Below, piece after piece: positions 35,743 to 42,645 of a DNA stretch of 64,000 nucleotides. Position 1 is the stretch's first letter. The number at the start of each line of letters is the position of its first letter. Source of the stretch: DASYLJ01 sp964432595 (GTDB lineage: Bacteria; Desulfobacterota; Binatia; DP-6); the NCBI GenBank assembly GCA_964432595.1, contig CAYSOF010000005.1:1-64000 (forward strand). Direction: 5' to 3'. The position numbers and the translations under genes were made by a program. The notes beneath the pieces are model-generated. The model saw only the letters and a program-made list of their open reading frames with translations, made no database searches and was not told where the DNA came from.

Positions 35743-36639
35743 GTGAAGCACGACGAGTCCATAGCCGTCCTCCTGGCCCGGGCCCTCGGTCGGTCAGCCG
35801 ACCAGCTGCCCGCGCCCGAGGTCCGTCAGGCCGCGCTCGAGCATGCCGCCCGCTGCTCCGACTGCTACACGGTCCTCCGCCTCGCCCACGAGCTCGCGAC
35901 CGGCGCCCCGGCTCCCGATGCCGAACGCATGCCGGGTCTCTTCGGCTGCGATGACGTCCAGGACCGGCTCTACCTGCTGGCGGACACCCCGATCGCGTCC
36001 CTGCGCGGAACCGATCCCGCGCTCGCCCGCCACCTGGCCTGGTGCCTCGCCTGCCTCGAGCGCGCGGCCGAGGTGGTCGCCGTCGAGGCCGAGGCCGCCG
36101 GCCTGGCCTACGGTCCGCCCCTGCTGGCTCCTGCCGCGGCCCGATGGCAGGAGGCCGCGACGCGCGCCGGCGAAACGGTGCGCGAGGTCGTCGGTCGCGT
36201 CGTGATCCGTGTGCGGCGCGCCGCCGCCGCGTTCGCGGCGGTGCCGGACGGCTTCCTGGTCTCACCCTTGCCTGCACCCGCAGCGGCCGTGCGCGGTGAT
36301 GCGCCGGAGGCTCCCCTCCCCGGCGCACCCGCGCTCGGCCGGCAGGTGCAGTTCGCATTGCCCGACGCGGGCCTGTGGGCCGAGCTGACGCTCGAGCCCC
36401 AGGGCGACGACCTCGTCGGGCTGGCACTCCAGCTGACGGCCCCCGACGACGCCGCCCTCTCCGTGCACGTGCGCGATCGTGCGACGCCCGAGCCGCAGCT
36501 CGTGGCGCGTCACACCGTGCGCGGCACCGAGCCGATCCACGTCCGCGGCCTGCGTCCGGGCCAGTACCTACTCGAGCTGCACGATCGCCGTCTCGCCCGT
36601 TGCTTCACGCTGCCTTTCGACGTCGAGCGGCCCGTGTGA
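35743..36639 (+). CDS. Anti-sigma-like protein with two HxxxCxxC zinc motifs
   Basis: A 298-aa soluble protein with two zinc-binding anti-sigma (ZAS)-type motifs: His34-x3-Cys38-x2-Cys41 (EHAARCSDC) and His97-x3-Cys101-x2-Cys104 (RHLAWCLAC). A helical middle and a C-terminal beta domain (about 205-298; FALPDAGLWAELTLEP, GLRPGQYLLELHD) follow. No membrane segment is seen, so it is cytoplasmic. GTG at 35743 is preferred because AGGGGG lies 6 bases upstream; an ATG at 35707 is the alternative. It follows the sigma gene at 43 bases. The role as its antagonist is inferred from motif and position. Confidence 0.78.
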   Translation: MKHDESIAVLLARALGRSADQLPAPEVRQAALEHAARCSDCYTVLRLAHELATGAPAPDAERMPGLFGCDDVQDRLYLLADTPIASLRGTDPALARHLAWCLACLERAAEVVAVEAEAAGLAYGPPLLAPAAARWQEAATRAGETVREVVGRVVIRVRRAAAAFAAVPDGFLVSPLPAPAAAVRGDAPEAPLPGAPALGRQVQFALPDAGLWAELTLEPQGDDLVGLALQLTAPDDAALSVHVRDRATPEPQLVARHTVRGTEPIHVRGLRPGQYLLELHDRRLARCFTLPFDVERPV

Positions 36640-36837
36640 GCGACCCGACCGGTGGCCCCGCGACGTGAACCTCGCCGTCCACCGAGTGGACCCACGACGC
36701 TTGCGATGCTAGGTGCGCAGCACCGAGACGACCTCCGTGCTCGACCAGGCAGGCCCGAGAACCCGTCGTCGCCCATTCGCCAGACCGGCCGTCCTGCACC
36801 TCGCGTGCGGCGCGGGCAGCCCGGCGAGCGTCGCGGC

Positions 36838-39012
36838 ATGGTCCCCCACGCGGTCGCGCTCCGGCTGACGATGCGCGCGGTCGCGACGCTCTCGATCGAG
36901 CCCATCGCCGGCGGACTCCGCTTCCGGCTCGACGTGCCGGAGCAGGACCTCGGCGAGCCGCTCCAGGAGGAGTACCGACAGGCGGTCGACGAGGCGACGC
37001 TGCGCGCGCTCGTCGTCAGCGCGGATGCGCTGCTGCGGCTGCCCGAACGCCCGACCTTCGCCGACGACGCGCGCGCCCGCGGCAGCGTCCTCTACCGCAC
37101 GCTCGTGCCGGCGCGGCTCCGCCCGCGGCTGCGCGAGCTGCGCGCACCGCTCCTCGTCACGACGTCGCTCACCGGCGTGCCGTGGGAGCTGCTGCACGAC
37201 GACGAGGATTTCTGGGGCCTGCGCTACGCGATGGGCAAGCGGCTCGTGCTCGACCGCGCGCTGCCGACGACGCGCGCCGCGCACGTGCACGGGCGGCCGC
37301 GCGCCCTGGTCGTCGCCGCCGATCCGCGCGACGACCTGCCCTTCGCCCGGCGCGAGGCCGACGTCGTGTGCGAGGCCCTCGAGGCGCACGCCGACGTCAC
37401 CTGCGTCGCCGGCCACGTCGCGACGTTCGACACCGTGAGCCGGCTGCTCGGCGAAGGCTTCGACCTCATCCACTTCTGCGGCCACGTCGTCACCGCCGCC
37501 GACGGCACGCCGGCCCTGTTGCTCGCGGGCGAGCAGCCGCTGTCGGCGTCGCTCATCGAAGCGAACGTGACGGGCCGGCCGCTCGTCGTGCTGAACGGTT
37601 GCGCCAGCGCGCGCGGGGCAAACGACGGCGAGCCGGCGCACGACTGGGAAGCCACGGTGTCGAGCGTCGCGCACGGCTTCCTCTTCGGCGGCGCCGTCGC
37701 CGTCGTCGGCACGCTGAGCGACGTCGGCGATCGTCATGCGGCGACGCTCGCCGAGGCGTTCTACCGGCGCGTGCTCGAGCCCCTCCCCGTCGGCGAGGCA
37801 CTGCGTGCGGCGCGCGCCGCCTGCCGCGACGATCCCGCGAGCGTCCGCTCGCCGACGTGGCTGTCGTTCGTCCTCTACGGCAATCCGAGCCAGGTGCTGC
37901 TGCGCGGTGCGCCGCCCGCGCCGACGCCGATCCGGCCGCCCGCCGTGGAGCCCGAGGTCGTCGCTCCCCCGCCCGTGCCGGCGCCGGCGGCCGCGCCGCC
38001 GCGGCGCCGCGGATGGATCGTGGCAGCGCTCCTCGTGCTCGCCGCGTTCCTCGCCGCCGGCGTGACGCAGATGCTGCGCCCGCGGCCGCCGACGCCGATG
38101 GTCGTCGGCGTGATGGAGGTGAAGGGGCGCGGGGCGCCGCACTGGATGCGCGAGCTGACCCGCGACGGCCTGAACACCATTCTGAGCAAGTTCGCCCCCA
38201 TCAAGGTCTTCTCGCGTCAGAAGATCGACTTCGTGCGCGAGAAGCGCGGCGTCAGCGAGATCGAAGCCGCCGAGGCCCTCGGCATGCAGAAGATGCTGAT
38301 GGCGACGGTGTCGCTCGACCGTGGCGAGGTCCTCCTCGAGCTCGAGGTGATCGACATACAGACCGGCTTGCTCGAAGGATGGGAGCGCGTGCAGGGGCCC
38401 GAGTCGCAGCTGATGGCGCTCCAGACGGACCTCGCCGTCCGGGCGCTGCGCCTGCTCGGCCTCGAGCCGACGCCGGCCCAGGTCGAATCGATCCTGGCGA
38501 GCCGCGGCAACGAGACGCTGAACGCCTACCGCATGCTGACGGACACGCTCGGCGAGCCCACCCCCGAGCCGGCGCCCGCACCGCCGCCTGCGCCGCCGGC
38601 GGACGGCGGCGGCGACCGCGCCCCGGGCACGTCGTGGCTGCGCCTCGGCACCGTCGCGTGGGCGCTCGAGCCCGACCGCGACGAGGACGCCATCCGCGCG
38701 CTGCTCGGCCGCTACGGAGCGGCGCTCGAGTCGAAGAGCGTCGACACGCTCGCCACGCTGCAGGTCGAGATGACCGTCGCGCAGCGGACGTCCCTGCAGC
38801 GCTACTTCGACCAGGCCGGTGGCCTGCGCGTGAAGATCCTCGACATCGACGTCCTGATCGAGGGCGACGAGGCCCTGGCCACGTTCACCCGCGAGGACGT
38901 CTTCACCGACGCCGGCAGCCAGCGCGCGATGCATCTCGAGGTGCGGATCACCGGCGTGCTGAAGAAGACCGACGGCGGCTGGAAGATCGCCGGCTTGAGG
39001 AATCCGACGTGA
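36838..39012 (+). CDS. CHAT-domain protease with transmembrane, FlgO-like and NTF2-like parts
   Basis: A 724-aa protein. The CHAT (caspase-like) peptidase domain covers about 30-360, with the His216 (IHFCGH) and Cys255 (LNGCASARG) catalytic dyad intact. A Pro/Ala linker leads to one transmembrane helix at 392-413. Beyond it come a FlgO/TolB-like alpha-beta domain (about 425-560; VGVMEVKGRGAPHWM), another Pro-rich linker and an NTF2/SnoaL-like C-terminal domain (about 615-724). A cytoplasmic protease with envelope-side sensing domains is the likely topology. The start is ATG 36838 (36871 possible). It overlaps the outer-membrane gene as GTGA. Confidence 0.85.
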   Translation: MVPHAVALRLTMRAVATLSIEPIAGGLRFRLDVPEQDLGEPLQEEYRQAVDEATLRALVVSADALLRLPERPTFADDARARGSVLYRTLVPARLRPRLRELRAPLLVTTSLTGVPWELLHDDEDFWGLRYAMGKRLVLDRALPTTRAAHVHGRPRALVVAADPRDDLPFARREADVVCEALEAHADVTCVAGHVATFDTVSRLLGEGFDLIHFCGHVVTAADGTPALLLAGEQPLSASLIEANVTGRPLVVLNGCASARGANDGEPAHDWEATVSSVAHGFLFGGAVAVVGTLSDVGDRHAATLAEAFYRRVLEPLPVGEALRAARAACRDDPASVRSPTWLSFVLYGNPSQVLLRGAPPAPTPIRPPAVEPEVVAPPPVPAPAAAPPRRRGWIVAALLVLAAFLAAGVTQMLRPRPPTPMVVGVMEVKGRGAPHWMRELTRDGLNTILSKFAPIKVFSRQKIDFVREKRGVSEIEAAEALGMQKMLMATVSLDRGEVLLELEVIDIQTGLLEGWERVQGPESQLMALQTDLAVRALRLLGLEPTPAQVESILASRGNETLNAYRMLTDTLGEPTPEPAPAPPPAPPADGGGDRAPGTSWLRLGTVAWALEPDRDEDAIRALLGRYGAALESKSVDTLATLQVEMTVAQRTSLQRYFDQAGGLRVKILDIDVLIEGDEALATFTREDVFTDAGSQRAMHLEVRITGVLKKTDGGWKIAGLRNPT

Positions 39013-40166
39013 TCCGGCTCGTCGCGCTGACCGTGCTCGTGCTCGGCGTGGCGACCGCGGGGGCCGACACGTTCCGCAGCCGGATGGCGCAGTCGCAGAT
39101 CACCCGCGCCACCGGCAACGCGCTCGCGGAGACCATCGGCCGGTCGCTGCCGGTGACGTCGGCGTCGCCAGGCGTCACCTTTTCGTTCGATCCGGCCAGC
39201 GGCGCCTTCGTCCGCGACACGGAGATCCTCGGGCAGCTGCTCCTCGAGCGGGCGCGTCCCATCGGCCGCGGGCGCTTCAACGTCAACCTGAGCTACCAAT
39301 ACGTCGCGCTCGACACGATCAACGGCGAGGACCTCGACGATCTCTCCGACACGAGCCCGCCCATCCGCGTGGCCGGCACGGGCGGCCGCACCCGCTACAC
39401 GGTGCCGCGCTTCCGGCTCAGCCTGCAGACGAGCCAGGTCACGACGAACGTCACGTACGGCATCACCGACGACCTCGAGGTGAACCTCGCCATCCCGATT
39501 CTCCAGAGCGACCTCGACACCGGCGCGCTCATCGACCAGCGCTCTGGCTCGACCAACTTGCGGTTGCAGCGCGGGCAGATGACCGACGACCACTTCGGCA
39601 TCGGTGACGTCTTCCTGCGCGGCAAGTACCGGTTCCTCACGGGCCGCTGGGGCGACGTCGCCGCCGGGCTGGTCCTGCGCATGCCGGCGGGCAGCAAGGG
39701 CGACTTCCAGGGCACCGGCGACTGGGAGCTGACACCGAATCTCTACGCCTCGACGCGGCAGATCCCGATCGGCTGGAAGCTCCGCGTGCAAGGCTACGTC
39801 AATGCGGGCATCGACCTGAACGCGAGCGACGTCGACGACAGCGAGGCGCGCGTCGGCATCGGCATCGACCTCGCCGTCGCGGAGCGCGTGACGTTCGGCG
39901 TCGCCTTCCTCGCGCGCGAGCCGTTCGCGCGCTACGCCGCGCCCGGCACGTTCGACGTGCGGCGCGGCGGGCCGGGTCGGGCGAGCACCGCGCCGATCTA
40001 CGGCATCGACGCCGGCCGCCCGAGCTACTACGACCTCGCCGTCGGCGGCCGCGTGTCGATCTGGCGCGACTCGCTGTACGCGTTCGGCAACGTGATCGTG
40101 CCGCTCAACGACGACGGCTTCCGCAGCAACGTGATCCCGCTCGTCGGCCTGGAGTACGCGTTCTAG
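39009..40166 (+). CDS. Outer-membrane beta-barrel protein
   Basis: A 385-aa protein with a signal peptide (IRLVALTVLVLGVATAGADT) and many alternating hydrophobic/hydrophilic strands (RFNVNLSYQYVALD, YGITDDLEVNLAIPI, GDVFLRGKYRFLTG). It ends with Tyr-Ala-Phe, the C-terminal aromatic signal recognised by the BAM machinery. It resembles putative transporters of the phenol-degradation/MetA-type barrel group, but specificity is unknown. The GTG start is coupled to the CHAT gene by GTGA (39009-39012), implying a shared function at the envelope. Confidence 0.8.
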   Translation: MIRLVALTVLVLGVATAGADTFRSRMAQSQITRATGNALAETIGRSLPVTSASPGVTFSFDPASGAFVRDTEILGQLLLERARPIGRGRFNVNLSYQYVALDTINGEDLDDLSDTSPPIRVAGTGGRTRYTVPRFRLSLQTSQVTTNVTYGITDDLEVNLAIPILQSDLDTGALIDQRSGSTNLRLQRGQMTDDHFGIGDVFLRGKYRFLTGRWGDVAAGLVLRMPAGSKGDFQGTGDWELTPNLYASTRQIPIGWKLRVQGYVNAGIDLNASDVDDSEARVGIGIDLAVAERVTFGVAFLAREPFARYAAPGTFDVRRGGPGRASTAPIYGIDAGRPSYYDLAVGGRVSIWRDSLYAFGNVIVPLNDDGFRSNVIPLVGLEYAF

Positions 40167-40173
40167 GCGTCCG

Positions 40174-40788
40174 ATGCCGACGATCGAGTACGGCGGACGG
40201 CCGCTGGCTTTCGACGCCCTCGGCGACGCGGTCACGATCCATCCGTACTGCGTCTTCATCCAGCCCGAGCGCATCGCGCTCGGCAGCCACGTGCTGATCA
40301 GCGAGTTCACGTGGATCCACGGCGGCCGGCGCACCGTCGTCGGCAGCTTCGTCCATCTCGCGAACCACGCGAGCATCGGCGGCGGCGGCGTCTGCATCGT
40401 CGAAGACTTCGCCGGCTTCAGCGCCGGCGCCCGTGTCGTCACGGGCACGGAGCTGGTGCACGGCGAGGGGCTCACGAACCCCACCATCCCCGCCGAGTTC
40501 CGCGCCGTCCGGCGCTCGTGGGTGCATCTCGAACGCCATGCCTTCCTCGGCACGAACGCGGTGGTGCATCCCGGCGTGACGATCGGCGAGGGGGCCGTCG
40601 TCGGCTCCGGCGCCGTGGTGACGAAGGACGTCGCCCCGTGGACGATCAACGCCGGCGTGCCGGCGCGGCCGATCGGCGATCGCGACGGCCGCCGCATGCT
40701 GGAGCTCGCCGACCGCCTCTACGCGTCGCTCGGCGTGACGCCGCTCGACGCGTCGTCGCTGCGCGCGCTCAAGACCGACGGCCCCTAG
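40174..40788 (+). CDS. Hexapeptide-repeat (LbetaH) acyltransferase
   Basis: A 204-aa left-handed beta-helix acyltransferase of the WbbJ/maltose-acetyltransferase type. Hexapeptide turns are seen through 30-150 (GSHVLISEFTWIHGG, GTNAVVHPGVTIGEGAVVGSGAVVTKDV), ending in the characteristic NAGVPARPIG. It should transfer an acetyl or other acyl group to a sugar. It lies 7 bases downstream of the barrel gene and could be the last gene of that unit, but function ties it to the sugar genes that follow. Its stop overlaps that of the convergent GT2 gene by 4 bases. Confidence 0.88.
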   Translation: MPTIEYGGRPLAFDALGDAVTIHPYCVFIQPERIALGSHVLISEFTWIHGGRRTVVGSFVHLANHASIGGGGVCIVEDFAGFSAGARVVTGTELVHGEGLTNPTIPAEFRAVRRSWVHLERHAFLGTNAVVHPGVTIGEGAVVGSGAVVTKDVAPWTINAGVPARPIGDRDGRRMLELADRLYASLGVTPLDASSLRALKTDGP

Positions 40789-41444
40789 ACGCCGAGCCGG
40801 ACGCTGCGCACGAGCCGCGCGAGCTCCTGTGCCGGCGTGAAGCGCGAGCGTCCCTCGCGACGCGCCGCGTGCGCGTACGGCAGCTCGACCATGCGGCGGC
40901 CCCGGTTGCGCGCGAGGAACTCGGCCACCCAGCCTTCGCCGGAATCGTCGGCGAAGCGGGTGGGACCGTCGAAGCACGCGCGACGCGCGAGCATGAAGCC
41001 GTTCGTCGGGTCGGTGAGCCGCAGCCGGCAGAGCGGCGCGAGCACCGCGGCGACCAGCCGCACCCCGACGCGGCGGGTGAGCGGCGCCTCCCACGTCGCG
41101 CCCGGCAGGAAGCGGCTGAATCGCACGACGTCGACGTCCGGCGCCAAGGCCGCGTGCGCCGCCACGATCGCTTCGGGCGGATGGCTGCCGTCGGCGTCGA
41201 GCGTGACGACGACGGGCATGGAGGCGCGCGCGACCCCGGCGTACACCGCCGAGCCGATGCCCAGCCGGCGCGGGCGCTCGACCACCGTCGCGCCGTGCTC
41301 GCGCGCCACCGCGCGCGTGGCGTCGCGGCTGGCGTCGTCCACGATGACGATCTCCCGCACGATCGCACGCAGCCGCGGCAGCAGGCGGCGGAGCCCCGCC
41401 TCCTCGTCGATGGTGCCCAGAACGGCGGTGATCGGCAGCGTCAC
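40785..41444 (-). CDS. GT2-family glycosyltransferase (DPM-like)
   Basis: A 219-aa GT-A glycosyltransferase related to dolichol/polyprenyl-phosphate mannosyltransferases. The nucleotide-binding VDDASRDATR (Asp36-Asp37) and the DxD-type metal motif DADGSH (Asp83, Asp85) are present. No C-terminal membrane helices follow. It starts with GTG in a GTGA overlap with the aminotransferase gene. It may make a polyprenyl-phosphate sugar used by the GT-C-like proteins encoded on the other strand. Confidence 0.87.
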   Translation of the reverse strand: MTLPITAVLGTIDEEAGLRRLLPRLRAIVREIVIVDDASRDATRAVAREHGATVVERPRRLGIGSAVYAGVARASMPVVVTLDADGSHPPEAIVAAHAALAPDVDVVRFSRFLPGATWEAPLTRRVGVRLVAAVLAPLCRLRLTDPTNGFMLARRACFDGPTRFADDSGEGWVAEFLARNRGRRMVELPYAHAARREGRSRFTPAQELARLVRSVRLGV

Positions 41445-42556
41445 CGCAGGCACGCGACGAGCGCGCCCGCGATCGCCTCGACGTCGGCGCGCTCGAGCCC
41501 GACGTACGTCGGCAGGCTGAGGCCCGTCCGCGCGAGGCGCGGCGACACCGTCAGGCGACCGGCGCGCGCGTCGCGGAGGTGCGGCAGCTCGTGCATCGGC
41601 GTCGGGAACGGCCGCGTGTCGATGCCGTGCTCGTCGAGCAGCCGTCGCGCGAGCTCGTCGCGCAGACCCGGCCGTCGCGCTCCGTCGATCACGATCGAGT
41701 ACAGCCAGCACACGTCGGACGGCGGCGTCGCGAGCAGCAGCCCCTCCGCATGCGCCGCGGCCAGCGCCGCGTCGTACGCCGCCTGGATGGCGGCGCGCTC
41801 GCGGCGGAACTCGTCGAGCGATTCGAGCTGGGCGCAGAGCAGCGCGCACTGCAGGTTCGTCAGGCGGTAGTTGAGCCCGAGGTGCGCGTGCACGTAGTGC
41901 CCGGGCCCGACGACGGCCTGCGTGCGGTAGGCGTCGGCCGCGGCGACGAGGTCGGCCCGGGTCTCGCTGGTGACGAACCCGCCCTCGCCGCTGGTGAGCA
42001 CCTTGCTGCCGTAGAAGCTCCACGTCGCCAGCGCGCCCCACTGGCCGGGACGGCGCGCACCGCCCGGGGCGCCGAGCACCTGCGCGCAGTCTTCCACCAG
42101 CCAGAGCCCGTGCGCGTCGCAGAACGCGCGCAACGCCGCGAGGTCGCCGACGACACCGTAGAGATGGGCGGCGATCACGCCTCGCGTGCGGTCGGTCAGC
42201 AGCGGCGCGAGGAGCGCCGGATCGATCGTCCAGTCGGCGTCCCGCACGTCGGCCAGCACCGGCGACGCACCGGCGACCAGCGGCGCGTTCGCCGTCGCGA
42301 CGTACGTGAGGTCCGGGACGATGATCTCGTCGCCGGCCGACGTGCCGAGCGCGAGCAACGCGAGGTGCAGCGCGGCGGTGCCGCTCGCGCACGGGATGCC
42401 CGCCGCCGCGCCGACCGCCGCGGGCAGCTCGCGGGTCACACGCTCGACGTACGGCCCCTGCGACGACACCCAGCCACTGTCGAGCGCGTCGAGCACCAGG
42501 GCCCGCTCCCGCGGTCCGAGCCGGGGGCGTGCCACCGGATACCGTATTCGCGCCAT
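41441..42556 (-). CDS. DegT/DnrJ/EryC1 sugar aminotransferase
   Basis: A 371-aa PLP-dependent nucleotide-sugar aminotransferase. The catalytic Lys185 lies in FYGSKVLTSGEGG; CASGTAALHLALLALG binds the cofactor phosphate and VEDCAQVLGA supplies the Asp. It is of the perosamine-synthetase-like branch and distinct from the PglE-like protein at 12561. The matching dehydratase is not adjacent. It is divergent from the GT-C/HEAT gene across 89 bases. Confidence 0.9.
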   Translation of the reverse strand: MARIRYPVARPRLGPRERALVLDALDSGWVSSQGPYVERVTRELPAAVGAAAGIPCASGTAALHLALLALGTSAGDEIIVPDLTYVATANAPLVAGASPVLADVRDADWTIDPALLAPLLTDRTRGVIAAHLYGVVGDLAALRAFCDAHGLWLVEDCAQVLGAPGGARRPGQWGALATWSFYGSKVLTSGEGGFVTSETRADLVAAADAYRTQAVVGPGHYVHAHLGLNYRLTNLQCALLCAQLESLDEFRRERAAIQAAYDAALAAAHAEGLLLATPPSDVCWLYSIVIDGARRPGLRDELARRLLDEHGIDTRPFPTPMHELPHLRDARAGRLTVSPRLARTGLSLPTYVGLERADVEAIAGALVACLR

Positions 42557-42645
42557 GCGCGCGCAGGGTTGAACGACACCGCGGGCGGCGGCGTCAAGCG
42601 GATTTCGTTGACGCTGTCGTCGCCGGCGTATTACGCCGGGCGCCG

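Noticed and set aside
42608..42634. TTGACG and TATTAC as a sigma-70 promoter for the GT-C/HEAT gene
   Set aside because: The spacer is only 15 bases and the predicted start would fall on or after the start codon, so support is weak.
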